Shown piece by piece: positions 8,733-18,220 of a DNA stretch of 64,000 nucleotides (position 1 is the first letter of the stretch; each line of letters opens with the position of its first letter). The DNA comes from Actinotalea solisilvae (GTDB lineage: Bacteria > Actinomycetota > Actinomycetes > Actinomycetales > Cellulomonadaceae): NCBI RefSeq assembly GCF_016464425.1, contig NZ_JADDKQ010000025.1, positions 20,853 to 84,852 of the forward strand. The letters run 5' to 3'. The position numbers and the translations under genes are program-made. Below the pieces are notes generated by a model that was not told the DNA's origin, made no database searches, and saw nothing but the letters and a program-made list of their open reading frames with translations.

Positions 8733-11700
8733 ATGTCATCGGTGCGGCCTGTCAGCACGTCCCCCAGCAAGGCCCGTCGCCGGACGCCCCGGGGTAGACG
8801 CGGCGCCGTGCTGGCCGTCGCGGTGACCGCGCTGGTCGCGGCGTCGTCCACGGCCGCCCTCGGCGGTCCCCGGCCGAAGGCGCCGGAACCCCTCGCCGCG
8901 GCAGAGGTGGTCCAGCCGGCCGCCCTGCCCACCGGGCCGACCGACGAGTCGACGGTCCCGCACTACTTCGGGCCGTGGCCGAACTGGGCGAACAGCCCGT
9001 TCACGCTGTCCGACGCCGCCGTCACCGTCACCGGGGACGGCTCGGGCGCCGAGGCCCGCGCGGTCGTCGACCCCGTCACGGGCGGGATCGCGTCGCTCGA
9101 GGTCGCGGCGCCGGGCTCCGGCTACACGACGCCGCCCACGGTGACCATCACCGGCGGCGACGGGACCGCGCAGGCCGCCGCGACCGTCTCGGCCACGGGC
9201 GTGGTCACGGGCGTCACCGTCGACACCCCGGGGTCGGGCTACGGCGGCTTCGTCGTCGAGCTCAGCGGCGGCGGCGGCACCGGCGCCACGGCGACCGCCT
9301 CGGGCGGCGTCGACGCCGTCGAGATCACCGACGGCGGTGCCGGCTACACGATGCCGACCGTCGAGTTCGACCTCCCGGCGCTCCCCGACGGGACGCAGGC
9401 CAAGGCCCACGTGCCGATGATCGCCAACGGCGACGCGGTCGACGGGATGGACGAGAACGGCACCATCACCGCCGTCGTCGTCGACGACCCGGGCTCGGGC
9501 TACACCACGGCCCCTGGGGTCGCCGTGCACGACGGCACGCTGTACGACCCGATCGCGGGCGCGACGCCGGCGACCGCGACCACGACGCTCGCGCTCAGCG
9601 CGGTCGCCGTCGACGCGTTCGGCTCCGGCTACACGAGCGCCCCCGCCGTCACGGTGAGCGACCCGGCCGGCGTGGGGACGGGTGCCTCGGCGACGTCGCA
9701 CACGGACGTCGGCGCCGTGACCTCGTTCCAGGTCCTCACGCCCGGCGCGGGCTACCTCACGCCCGGCATGCGCAAGTTCCAGACCGAGCTGCCGCTGCCG
9801 TGCGACCCTGCTGGCGCCGGGTGCCCGACCGACCCGGCCGCCAAGTTCCTCCCCGTCGCGGTGCCGGAGGCGAAGACGTACGACGGCGTCGAGGCGGACG
9901 AGTACGTCATCGGCCTGGTCCAGTACCGCACGAGCTTCTCGGTGGACCTGCCGCCCACGCTCGTGCGGGGGTACGTGCAGCTCGAGACCGCGGACAACGC
10001 GGACGTGAGCCAGCACGTGCCGCTCGCCAACGAGCTCCTCGACGGCACCCGGGTACCCCTGGTGGACCCGACCGGGACCCCGTACCTCGGCGTCACGAGC
10101 CCGCAGTTCCTCGGCCCGATCATCGGGGCGACCAAGGACCGCCCGGTCCGCATCGTCTTCCGCAACCTGCTGCCGACGGGTGCCGACGGCGACCTCTTCC
10201 TGCCGACCGACAGCAGCCTCATGGGCTCGGGCATGGGCCCGATGGACATGGCGCCGCCGGTGGACCAGGGGTCGGTGACCGACGCGGTCCGCAACCCGGA
10301 CTGCTCGCAGGACCCCAAGCCCGAGGGCTGCTTCGCGGACAACCGCGCCACGCTGCACCTGCACGGCGGGATCACGCCGTGGATCAGCGACGGCACGCCG
10401 CACCAGTGGATCACCCCCGCGGGTGAGGGCACGCCGTGGCCCCAGGGCGTGAGCGTGTCGGAGGTGCCGGACATGGGCGACGCGCAGTGCGCGGCGGCGG
10501 ACGACGGCTGCCAGACGTTCTACTACACGAACCAGCAGAGCGCGCGGATGATGTTCTACCACGACCACTCGTGGGGTATCACGCGCCTCAACGTGTACGC
10601 GGGCGAGGCCGCCGGCTACACCATCACCGACCCGACCGAGCAGGCGCTCGTCGCCGCGGGGACGATCCCCGGTGCGGCCGAGACGATCCCGCTCATCGTG
10701 CAGGACCGCACGTTCGTGCCGGACGCCGCGCAGCTGGCGGCGCAGGACCCGACGTGGGACACCGGTCGGTGGGGCACCAAGGGCAGCTTCTGGTACCACC
10801 ACGTGTACATGCCCGCGCAGAACCCTGGCGACCCGTCCGGCATGAGCTCGTACGGGCGCTGGATGTACGGCCCGTGGTTCTGGCCACCGGCCGCCGACAC
10901 CGTGTACGGGCCGATCGCGAACCCGTACTACGACCCGACCTGCGACCTCGACGACCCGTCGACGTGGCAGTACCAGACCGACCCGTTCTGCGAACCGCAG
11001 GAGATCCCCGGCACGCCGAACATCTCGGTCGGCATGGAGCAGTTCAACGACACGCCGGTCGTCAACGGGGTCGCGTACCCGACCCTCACGCTCGAGCCGA
11101 AGGCCTACCGCCTGCGGGTGCTCAACGCCGCGAACGACAGGTTCTTCAACTTCCAGTGGTACACCGCGGACCCGACGCAGGGTGACGGGACGACCGAGGT
11201 CGCGCTCGACCCGGCCGAGCTCGCCGCGGCCCAGCAGGACCCGACCGTGTTCCCGACGCCCGTCCAGGCGAACGACAGCTCGGCCGGCCCGGACTGGGTG
11301 CAGATCGCGAGCGAGGGCGGCTTCCTGCCGGCACCCGCCGTCATCGACGGCCAGCAGCCGACGACCTGGATCACCGACCCGACGCGGTTCGACGTCGGCA
11401 ACGTGGACCAGCACTCCCTGCTCCTGGCGCCGGCGGAGCGCGCCGACGTCGTCGTCGACTTCTCGCGGTTCGCCGGGCAGACGCTCATCCTCTACAACGA
11501 CGCGCCGGCGGCGTTCCCGGCACGCGTCCCCTCGTACGACTACTACACCGGCGGGCCGGACCTCAGCCCCGTCGGTGCACCGGAGATCCTGCCCGGGTAC
11601 GGACCGAACACCCGGACCGTCATGCAGGTCACCATCGCCGACGTCGCGCCCGCTCCGGCGTTCGACCTCGCCCGCCTGCAGGCGGCCTTCCGGCACAACG

Positions 11701-13415
11701 CCCAGGGCACCGGCGTCTTCGAGTCCGGTCAGCACCCGATCATCGTCGGGCAGTCCCCGTACAACTCGGCCTACGGCAGCACCTTCGCCGCGTCGGGCAA
11801 CTGCAACGCCAAGGGCTCGACGCTGCAGCGCTGCGACGGCCTCGTGCGCGTCAACGACACGGCGTCGTTCGCGTTCAACACCCTGCGCGGCCAGTCCAGC
11901 CGGATGACGATGCCGCTCCAGCCGAAGGCGATCCACGACGAGATGAACGCGGTCACCTTCGACGAGTTCGGCCGGATGTCGGCCAACCTCGGCGTCGAGG
12001 CCTCACCGCCCACACCCGGGGCGCAGAACGTGACCCTCTACCCGTACGTCAACCCGGCGACGGAGATCATCGACGGGACGGGCCTGCCGGAGGCCGACGT
12101 GAAGGTCACGCCCATCTCGACGGCGAGCGACGGCACGCAGATCTGGCGGTTCACCCACAACGGGGTCGACACGCACCCCATCCACTTCCACCTCTACGAC
12201 GTCCAGGTCCTCAACCGCGTGACGTGGGACAACATCGTCATGCGCCCGGACGCCAACGAGCTGGGGTGGAAGGACACGGTGCGGATCGCGCCCCTGCAGG
12301 ACACCATCGTCGCCCTGCGGCCGATCGTGCCGACGGTGCCCTTCGAGGTGCCGAACTCCGTCCGGCTCCTCAACCCGATGATGCCCACCGGCTCGACGGC
12401 GATGTTCAACAGCGTCGACGTCCAGGGCAACCCGATCGGGGCGATCTCCAACCGCCTCGTCAACTTCGGGTGGGAGTACGTCTACCACTGCCACATCCTG
12501 TCCCACGAGGAGATGGACATGATGCGGCCGGTCAGCCTCGCGCTGCCGCCGCGGACGGCCGACGGGCTGACGTTCAGCACGTCGGGCACCGGGAACAACC
12601 GGCGGATCGTCGTCGGCTGGGCGGACAACTCGATCACGGAGACGGACTTCCAGGTCCAGCGCACGAGCGACGGGACGACCTGGACGACCGTCGGCACCCT
12701 CACCCAGCCCCTCGCCGGCAACACGCACGGCACCCGGACGTTCCGTGACCCGACGTCGAACGCGAGCACCGCGTACCTGTACCGCGTGGTGTCCCGCAAC
12801 ACCGTGGGCTACGGCTCCGGGCTGCCGAGCACGACGGTGCAGTCCGTCTCCGGGGCGGTCGGCGTCAACGCGCCGGCCACGCCCACCGGGCTGGCTGCGA
12901 CGGCCCAGGCGGGCCCGCGGGTCGCCCTGGCGTGGTCGGACCGGGCGGGGAACGAGACGGGCTACGTCGTCCAGCGCTCGACGGACGGCGTCACGTGGTC
13001 GACGCTCGCGACGCTCGCCCGCAACACGACGTCGTACTCCGACACCACGGTGGCGCTCGGCGCGTCGTACTCCTACCGGGTCGGTGCGACCAACGTCGCC
13101 GGCACGGCCTTCGGCGCCCCGGCCGTGGTGAGCGTCGCAGCGCCGGTCGCGCCGGTGCTCAGCTCGGCGACCGCCGTCCGGCAGGGCGCGTCCGAGCGGA
13201 TCACGGTCCGCTGGGGCGACGTGGCCGGCGAGACCGGCTACCAGGTCCAGTGGAGCCGCGACGGGGTGACCCCGACCGGCACGGTCACGCTCGGCGCGGG
13301 CAGCACGGCCTGGACGAGCGGCAACCTCGCCGTGGTCCCGTGGTCCGTGCGGGTGGGTGCGCGGAACGCCCTCGGCACGACGTGGTCGCCGTGGACGGTG
13401 GTGCCCGCCGCCTGA
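8733..13415 (+). CDS. Large secreted multicopper oxidase with GSGY repeats and C-terminal FN3-like modules
   Basis: 1560 residues, about three times a laccase. A basic N-terminus and hydrophobic segment (about 28-52) look like a Sec signal. Residues about 90-330 contain at least five copies of a Gly-rich unit built around PGSGYTT/GSGYGG, probably a beta-structured adhesion or spacer region. The oxidase core has copper-ligand motifs in the right order: HLHGG (542), YHDHSWG (~610), HPIHFH (~1148) and HCHILSHEEMDMM (~1252), covering the trinuclear and type-1 sites. Two to three fibronectin-III-like domains follow (about 1280-1560). It should oxidise phenols, bilirubin-like substrates or metal ions such as Mn(II) outside the cell; which one is unknown. 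I chose ATG 8733 (AGGAGG, 6-nt gap) over GTG 8697. A strong terminator follows. Confidence 0.9.
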   Translation: MSSVRPVSTSPSKARRRTPRGRRGAVLAVAVTALVAASSTAALGGPRPKAPEPLAAAEVVQPAALPTGPTDESTVPHYFGPWPNWANSPFTLSDAAVTVTGDGSGAEARAVVDPVTGGIASLEVAAPGSGYTTPPTVTITGGDGTAQAAATVSATGVVTGVTVDTPGSGYGGFVVELSGGGGTGATATASGGVDAVEITDGGAGYTMPTVEFDLPALPDGTQAKAHVPMIANGDAVDGMDENGTITAVVVDDPGSGYTTAPGVAVHDGTLYDPIAGATPATATTTLALSAVAVDAFGSGYTSAPAVTVSDPAGVGTGASATSHTDVGAVTSFQVLTPGAGYLTPGMRKFQTELPLPCDPAGAGCPTDPAAKFLPVAVPEAKTYDGVEADEYVIGLVQYRTSFSVDLPPTLVRGYVQLETADNADVSQHVPLANELLDGTRVPLVDPTGTPYLGVTSPQFLGPIIGATKDRPVRIVFRNLLPTGADGDLFLPTDSSLMGSGMGPMDMAPPVDQGSVTDAVRNPDCSQDPKPEGCFADNRATLHLHGGITPWISDGTPHQWITPAGEGTPWPQGVSVSEVPDMGDAQCAAADDGCQTFYYTNQQSARMMFYHDHSWGITRLNVYAGEAAGYTITDPTEQALVAAGTIPGAAETIPLIVQDRTFVPDAAQLAAQDPTWDTGRWGTKGSFWYHHVYMPAQNPGDPSGMSSYGRWMYGPWFWPPAADTVYGPIANPYYDPTCDLDDPSTWQYQTDPFCEPQEIPGTPNISVGMEQFNDTPVVNGVAYPTLTLEPKAYRLRVLNAANDRFFNFQWYTADPTQGDGTTEVALDPAELAAAQQDPTVFPTPVQANDSSAGPDWVQIASEGGFLPAPAVIDGQQPTTWITDPTRFDVGNVDQHSLLLAPAERADVVVDFSRFAGQTLILYNDAPAAFPARVPSYDYYTGGPDLSPVGAPEILPGYGPNTRTVMQVTIADVAPAPAFDLARLQAAFRHNAQGTGVFESGQHPIIVGQSPYNSAYGSTFAASGNCNAKGSTLQRCDGLVRVNDTASFAFNTLRGQSSRMTMPLQPKAIHDEMNAVTFDEFGRMSANLGVEASPPTPGAQNVTLYPYVNPATEIIDGTGLPEADVKVTPISTASDGTQIWRFTHNGVDTHPIHFHLYDVQVLNRVTWDNIVMRPDANELGWKDTVRIAPLQDTIVALRPIVPTVPFEVPNSVRLLNPMMPTGSTAMFNSVDVQGNPIGAISNRLVNFGWEYVYHCHILSHEEMDMMRPVSLALPPRTADGLTFSTSGTGNNRRIVVGWADNSITETDFQVQRTSDGTTWTTVGTLTQPLAGNTHGTRTFRDPTSNASTAYLYRVVSRNTVGYGSGLPSTTVQSVSGAVGVNAPATPTGLAATAQAGPRVALAWSDRAGNETGYVVQRSTDGVTWSTLATLARNTTSYSDTTVALGASYSYRVGATNVAGTAFGAPAVVSVAAPVAPVLSSATAVRQGASERITVRWGDVAGETGYQVQWSRDGVTPTGTVTLGAGSTAWTSGNLAVVPWSVRVGARNALGTTWSPWTVVPAA

Positions 13416-13429
13416 CGTCGTCGCACGGG

Positions 13430-13462
13430 GCGCGGGGTCCTCCCTGCAGGAGGGCCCCGCGC
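13430..13462 (+). terminator. Strong hairpin terminator after the multicopper oxidase
   Basis: A 14-bp stem (GCGCGGGGTCCTCC with its complement, one G-T wobble) and a 5-nt loop, 15 nt after the stop codon. The remaining 190 bp up to the next ATG hold no clear gene or promoter. Confidence 0.75.
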
Positions 13463-13653
13463 TCGCGCGTCCGCGCCGTCCACGCCGGCCCGCGCCGTCG
13501 TGGCCGGCACACCCGAGTCGTCACAAGCGCGCGCCCGCCCGCTCCTGAGAGTGCGAGGGCGCCACCGCGACGACGGACCCGGCGTCCTCCCGCCGGCTCG
13601 CCGGCGGACCTCGCACGGACGGGCCCTCCGGGGCACGCGGGACGGGACGCACC

Positions 13654-15825
13654 ATGGACATCAGCGAGCTCCTCCGCTCGGACCTCGAGGTCGAGCGGTT
13701 CCTCCCCGAGCACTACCACTCGATCTTCGGCCTCTGGTTCGCCGGGATCGAGGTCACGCAGGCGGTCCAGTGGTACGACGCGCCTCAGCACCTCACCGAC
13801 GCGGGCGACCGCGGGCCCGACAACGGCGTCCGCCTCGTCGCGTACAAGCCCGCCTGGGTGCGGGTGTACGTCAACAGCCTCGTCGGCGCCGGCGGCGTCA
13901 CCGCGACGCTCGAGGTCCAGCGGCGTCGCTGGGGCTTCCGGTGGGACACGATCGCGACGCTCAGCCCGGACCCCTCCTCGATGACGTCGGTCCCGCCGTC
14001 CCGCTCGACGAGCTACGCGGCCCGCCGCGGGAGCGCGAGCGGGTCGATCAACTTCGTCCTGCCGGCCGACGAGGTCATCGGCACCCTGCGCCTCGTCGCG
14101 CGGGTCGACGCGGGCGGTCGCTCGACGAGCGGGCAGGTCGAGGTCGCGGCGACGCTGCGGCAGACCCTGCGGCTCGCGGGCGTGATGATCGCGTACGACG
14201 GGCCCGCGAGCATGGCCGCGGGTGCACCCGACCTCACCATCGCCGCGCCCGGGCTGGCGGCCCTCCAGGCGATGTCCGGCACGGCGCTGACGCTCTTCCC
14301 CGTCGAGTCGACCGCCGAGTTCCGCACCGCCGGCACGCTCACCCTCACCACCCACCTCCAGCAGGCGGTCTTCCCGACGAGCGGCTGCGGCCCGAACTGG
14401 GACGCGCTGCACGGCCGGGTCGCGAACGCGCGCACCGCCGACGGCAACCGGCCGGGCTGGATCTACTACGGCCTGCTGCCCGCGGGCGTCCCGATGGGGC
14501 CGGTCGGCGGCTGCGGCGGCGGCGGTGTCGCCGTCGGGCCGGTCGACCAGCCCGGCATCCTCGCGCACGAGGCCGGCCACGCGGCCGGGCTGCCGCACGC
14601 CCCGGCGGGCGGCGCGCCGAACGCGGACCCGGCGTACCCCGCGTACGAGCCGTACGACACCCCGGCGGCGCGACGCGCCTCGACCGGCGAGTACGGGCTC
14701 GACGTCAACACCGGGACGATCGCGTCGCCCGCGACGTTCCGGGACTTCATGGCGTACGGCGGCCCCGCGTGGATCGGGCTGCACCACTACGGCAGGCTGC
14801 TGGACAACGACCGCTTCACGCCCCGGACCGTCGGCATCGACCACTTCTGGTGGAAGGACCTCGTCTGGGAGGAGATGCGCACGTGGCCGCCGTTCCCCGA
14901 GGAGCCGCCGCCCTTCGACCGTCCACCGTTCGAGCTGGAGCTGCCCGTGTTCCCGCCGTCGCGCGCCGAGGACGTCCTGTCACTCATCGTCAAGGTCGAG
15001 CGGGGCAAGGTCGTCGAGGTCATGCACGTCGCGCGCGTCACGGCGCACACCGCGCTGCGCGGCGCGGTCGAGACGGCGTTCACCGCGAACCTGCGCGACG
15101 AGGCCGGCGAGGTCCTGGCGAGCGGCGCGCTCCTCCGCCTCGACACCGACGCGTGCGGCTGCGGCGGGGGCGGCGGGACGGGCCGGGCGTTCGCGCCGAC
15201 GAGCTACCTCGCGCAGGCCTTCGTTCCCGACGTCGCGCCGGGTGCGTCGATCGACATCACGAAGGGCGACGACGTCGTCTGGCGGCGGGGCGCTCCCGCC
15301 GAGCCGCCGCGCGTGGGCGACGGCCGGGCGGACGCCGACGAGGAGTCGGTCCGCGTCGAGTGGGAGGCGTCGGGCGACGTCGTCGAGTACTGGCTGCGCT
15401 GGTCGCGCGACGGCGAGGAGTGGCAGTCGGTCGCGACGGGCCTCACCGAGCGGGGCGCGCGGATCCCGCTCGCCGACGTGCCGGGCGGCGACGGCGTGCT
15501 CCAGGTCGTCGCGCACGACGGCTTCCACTCGGCCTACTCGAAGCCGTTCCGCGTCCGCCTGCCCGAGCGCGCCCCGTCCGTCGTCGTGCTCCACCCGGTC
15601 GACCGGCGCACGTACGTCGCGGGCCGGACGGTCCGGCTGTGGGCCTCGGTGACGGGAGCCGACGTCGAGCGCGACGAGGCCGTGTGGACCGTGGACGGGC
15701 AGGACGTCGCGCGCGGCCTGGACGCCTGGACGAGCTTCGAGCCGGGCGAGCACCGGGTCGCCGTCCACGTCCGCGACGCCGAGGCGACGGTCACGATCAC
15801 GGTGGAACCCACCCCGGAGGCGTGA
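13654..15825 (+). CDS. Metzincin-like zinc metalloprotease, no visible signal peptide
   Basis: 723 residues. The zinc motif HEAGHAAGLPH (His305, His309, His315) is the metzincin HEXXHxxGxxH pattern, and FMAYGG with Met366 about 50 residues later fits a Met-turn. The N-terminal ~290 residues look beta-rich and contain a Cys/Gly loop (GGCGGGG) just before the zinc site; a second one (CGCGGGGG) lies near 509-517. The C-terminus (about 550-723) is beta-sandwich-like, Ig or FN3 type (EYWLRWSRDGEEWQ). There is no N-terminal hydrophobic segment, odd for this class, so it may be intracellular, exported by another route, or mis-started; ATG 13654 has only a weak purine stretch upstream. Substrate unknown. 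It has its own region between two terminators, so it is probably monocistronic. Confidence 0.75.
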   Translation: MDISELLRSDLEVERFLPEHYHSIFGLWFAGIEVTQAVQWYDAPQHLTDAGDRGPDNGVRLVAYKPAWVRVYVNSLVGAGGVTATLEVQRRRWGFRWDTIATLSPDPSSMTSVPPSRSTSYAARRGSASGSINFVLPADEVIGTLRLVARVDAGGRSTSGQVEVAATLRQTLRLAGVMIAYDGPASMAAGAPDLTIAAPGLAALQAMSGTALTLFPVESTAEFRTAGTLTLTTHLQQAVFPTSGCGPNWDALHGRVANARTADGNRPGWIYYGLLPAGVPMGPVGGCGGGGVAVGPVDQPGILAHEAGHAAGLPHAPAGGAPNADPAYPAYEPYDTPAARRASTGEYGLDVNTGTIASPATFRDFMAYGGPAWIGLHHYGRLLDNDRFTPRTVGIDHFWWKDLVWEEMRTWPPFPEEPPPFDRPPFELELPVFPPSRAEDVLSLIVKVERGKVVEVMHVARVTAHTALRGAVETAFTANLRDEAGEVLASGALLRLDTDACGCGGGGGTGRAFAPTSYLAQAFVPDVAPGASIDITKGDDVVWRRGAPAEPPRVGDGRADADEESVRVEWEASGDVVEYWLRWSRDGEEWQSVATGLTERGARIPLADVPGGDGVLQVVAHDGFHSAYSKPFRVRLPERAPSVVVLHPVDRRTYVAGRTVRLWASVTGADVERDEAVWTVDGQDVARGLDAWTSFEPGEHRVAVHVRDAEATVTITVEPTPEA

Positions 15826-15833
15826 CCAGCCCA

Positions 15834-15889
15834 CGCCGAGGTCGACGGTCCCCGGCTGTCGACCTCGGCGCCGGGTGTCGACCTCGGCG
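15834..15889. terminator. Palindromic repeat with three GCCGAGGTCGAC units
   Basis: CGCCGAGGTCGAC (15834-15846) and GTCGACCTCGGCG (15858-15870) are perfect 13-bp complements around an 11-nt loop; a third unit in the second orientation is at 15877-15889. It follows the metzincin stop by 8 nt and is related in sequence to the GAGGTCGCTGGTT palindromes at both ends of the window. Confidence 0.65.
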
Positions 15890-15931
15890 GCTCGCGGGGT
15901 GGGGGTGACGGGGGCGGCGATCGTCGGCACG

Positions 15932-16846
15932 ATGGCGAGGGTGAGCGTCCTCGACTGGCTGCTGGACTCCGACCCCGCGATCCGCTGGCAGGTGCTGCAG
16001 GACCTGCTCGACGCCCCGCCCGAGGAGGTCGCCGCCGAGCGCGCCCGCGTCGCGACCGAGGGGTGGGGGGCCCAGCTGCTCGCGGCGCAGCAGCCGGACG
16101 GCCGCTGGAGCGGCGGCACCTTCTTCCCCGAGTGGGTCTCGACCGAGGCGACGCTGCGTCTCCTGCGGACGTTCGGGCTCGACCCGGCGAGCGAGCAGGC
16201 GCGGCGCGCGCTCGCGCCCGTGCACGACGCCGCCCGCTGGGAGTACGACCCTGACCTGCGCTTCTTCGAGGGCGAGGTCGAGCCGTGCATCAACGGCCGC
16301 GTCGTCGCGATCGGCGCGTACTTCGGCCAGGACGTGCGCGGCGTCGTCGACCGCCTGCTCGGCGAGCAGATGGCCGACGGCGGCTGGAACTGCGAGCAGG
16401 AGAACGGCTCGGTGCGCGGCTCGTTCGACACGACGATCAACGTGCTCGAGGGCCTGCTCGAGCACGAGCGCTCGGTCGGGCCCGACCCGGCCGTCGCGGC
16501 CGCGCGCGAGCGCGGCGAGGAGTACCTGCTCGAGCGGCGCCTCCTGCACCGCCTGTCCGACGGCGGCGTCGGGCAGGAGCGCTGGCTCGAGCTCGCCTTC
16601 CCGAGCGGCTTGTACTACGACGTCGCGCGCGCGCTCGACCACCTGCGCCTCGCGCGGCCGGCCCCGGACGCGCGGGCCGACGAGGCGCTGGACCTGCTCG
16701 AGGCGAAGCGCGGGCCGGACGGCCGCTGGCCGCTCGAGAAGGCCCGCCACGCGCGGCTCCTCGTCGACCTCGGCGAGGTCGAGGGCGGGCCGAGCCGATG
16801 GCTCACGCTCCGTGCCCTGCGCGTCCTGCGTTGGGCGGGCCGCTGA
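15932..16846 (+). CDS. Prenyltransferase / squalene-cyclase-fold protein of unknown function
   Basis: 304 residues. Repeated Trp/Gly turns, QQPDGRWSGG, QMADGGWNCE and GPDGRWPLE, are the QW-like units of the alpha/alpha-toroid shared by terpene cyclases and protein prenyltransferases. It is about half the length of squalene-hopene cyclase and has no DXDD catalytic motif, so terpene cyclisation is unlikely; it is best called a conserved squalene-cyclase-fold protein. There is no signal peptide. ATG 15932 was chosen, with GATCGT ending 7 nt upstream as a possible leaderless -10; a GTG at 15941 is the alternative. It converges with the LacI gene. Confidence 0.75.
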   Translation: MARVSVLDWLLDSDPAIRWQVLQDLLDAPPEEVAAERARVATEGWGAQLLAAQQPDGRWSGGTFFPEWVSTEATLRLLRTFGLDPASEQARRALAPVHDAARWEYDPDLRFFEGEVEPCINGRVVAIGAYFGQDVRGVVDRLLGEQMADGGWNCEQENGSVRGSFDTTINVLEGLLEHERSVGPDPAVAAARERGEEYLLERRLLHRLSDGGVGQERWLELAFPSGLYYDVARALDHLRLARPAPDARADEALDLLEAKRGPDGRWPLEKARHARLLVDLGEVEGGPSRWLTLRALRVLRWAGR

Positions 16847-16873
16847 CGGACCCCGGCGGCACGGCCGGCCGGG

Positions 16874-17902
16874 TCAGCCGAGGGGTGCGGTCGAGGCCCG
16901 CGTCACGAGACGGCAGGGGAGCACCTCGGTGCCCGACGCGGCGTGCCCGTCGATCGCCGCGACGAGGCGCTGGGCCGCGACCCGGCCCAGGTGCTCGAGG
17001 TTGATGTCGACGCTCGTCAGGGGCGGCCGCGCGTTGGCGGCGAGCACCTCCCAGTTGTCGAAGCCGATGACGGCCACGTCCTCGGGGACGCGCTTGCCCG
17101 CCTCGTGCAGGGCGTCCACGACGCCCCGCGCGATCTGGTCGGAGCCCGCGAAGATCGCGTCGACCTCGGGCTCCTGCTGGAGCAGCAGGCGGGTCGCCCC
17201 GCGCCCCCACGCCTCGGACCACGTGCCGTAGTACACGGTGCCGCCCGCGAGCGTGAGGCCCGCGCGCTCGAGCGCGGCGATGGCGCCGGTCGACCGGTCC
17301 TGCGCAGCGCCGTAGGTCGGGTCCCCCGTGAGGTGCGCGATGCGCCGCCGGCCGCACGCGAGCAGGTGCTCGATCGCCATGCGCCCCCCGCCGACGTTGT
17401 CGCTCACGAGCGAGACGTCGTCCGGGTCCTGCGACGGCGCGTACGCGTACACGACGGGCACCGGGACGCCGGGCGAGAGCGGGGGACGGGGGTCCGGGCG
17501 CGCGCCGACGACGATGAGGCCGTCCACGCGCCGCGACAGCAGCGCGCGCACGTGGTGCTGCTCGCGGATGGCGTCGCCGCGCGCGTCGCACAGGAACACC
17601 GAGGTGCGACCCGACCCGAACGCGTCCTCGGCGCCCATGAGGATGGGGATGGAGAAGCGGCCGTCGAGGTCGGACGTGATGAGGCCCACGGTGCCCGTGC
17701 GGCCCGCGAGCAGCCCCTGGGCCAGCGCGTTGGGCGAGAACGCCAGGCGCTCCGCCGCGTCGAGCACGCGGGCCCGGGTCTCGGCCCGCACCTGCTCGCG
17801 CCCGTTGAGCGCCTTGGAGGCGGTGGAGATCGACACGCCGGCGAGGCGGGCCACGTCGCTGAGCGTCGTCGCGCGGGTCGACGCACCGCTCGTCCTCGAC
17901 AC
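16874..17902 (-). CDS. LacI-family transcriptional regulator of the sugar ABC / GH127 locus
   Basis: 342 residues. The N-terminal LacI helix-turn-helix ([22 protein letters not shown]) and hinge are followed by the two-lobed sugar-binding core (about 65-340; [19 protein letters not shown], then [13 protein letters not shown]). Start GTG 17902 has GGGAGGAGA 5-13 nt upstream. It is divergent from the sugar ABC and glycosidase operon, and palindromic operators lie between the two. The usual logic is repression released by a sugar derived from the imported oligosaccharide. No defect seen. Confidence 0.92.
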   Translation of the reverse strand: MSRTSGASTRATTLSDVARLAGVSISTASKALNGREQVRAETRARVLDAAERLAFSPNALAQGLLAGRTGTVGLITSDLDGRFSIPILMGAEDAFGSGRTSVFLCDARGDAIREQHHVRALLSRRVDGLIVVGARPDPRPPLSPGVPVPVVYAYAPSQDPDDVSLVSDNVGGGRMAIEHLLACGRRRIAHLTGDPTYGAAQDRSTGAIAALERAGLTLAGGTVYYGTWSEAWGRGATRLLLQQEPEVDAIFAGSDQIARGVVDALHEAGKRVPEDVAVIGFDNWEVLAANARPPLTSVDINLEHLGRVAAQRLVAAIDGHAASGTEVLPCRLVTRASTAPLG

Positions 17903-17966
17903 CGCGTCTCCTCCCGGGCGCACGGCCGGGTCGGCCGCCGTGCCTGAACTGTAACCGCAAAGTCCC

Positions 17967-17995
17967 TTGACGCGGGTCCCTCGCCTGAATACTTT
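17967..17995 (+). promoter_or_regulatory. Sigma-70-type promoter of the sugar ABC / GH127 operon
   Basis: TTGACG (17967-17972), a 17-nt spacer and TACTTT (17990-17995) make the best promoter in the window. Transcription would start near 18002, leaving a leader of about 220 nt before the first ATG at 18221. Confidence 0.7.
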
Positions 17996-17997
17996 GT

Positions 17998-18009
17998 GAA
18001 AACCTTTTC
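17998..18009. promoter_or_regulatory. LacI-type operator candidate at the transcription start
   Basis: GAAAACCTTTTC has perfect 5-bp arms around CC and lies just after the -10 box, overlapping the expected +1. This is the classical position for LacI-family repression. Confidence 0.5.
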
Positions 18010-18045
18010 GGCACGAGGACGTGTGTTCGCGCGCGTCGACCGGGA

Positions 18046-18139
18046 TGCATCGTTGCAGGCAGCGACGGTTTCCCGCGTCGACGGAGCCGCGGTGCGGCGG
18101 TCTGGTGTCGTGGGCGGAAACACAGAACTGCATCGTTGC
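18046..18139. repeat. Pair of 11-bp direct repeats in the operon leader
   Basis: TGCATCGTTGC occurs at 18046-18056 and again at 18129-18139, 83 bp apart (eight helical turns), inside the long leader. It could be a second regulator-binding pair; no protein is assigned. Confidence 0.4.
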
Positions 18140-18180
18140 CCACGTCCCTCGCCCACCGGGGGCCGTGGACCCCCACCCAG

Positions 18181-18192
18181 GTGAGCGCTCAC
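18181..18192. promoter_or_regulatory. Second operator candidate, GTGAGCGCTCAC
   Basis: A perfect 12-bp palindrome with the GAGCGCTC core known from cellobiose-type (CebR) LacI operators. It lies 28 bp before the binding-protein ATG, downstream of the promoter, so a bound repressor would act as a roadblock or by looping with 17998-18009. Confidence 0.5.
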
Positions 18193-18220
18193 ACGCTCGC
18201 CACGAGCCAGGAGACACACC

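Noticed and set aside
15932..16846. Terpene (hopanoid) biosynthesis gene
   Set aside because: The protein is half the length of squalene-hopene cyclase, lacks DXDD and has no isoprenoid genes around it.
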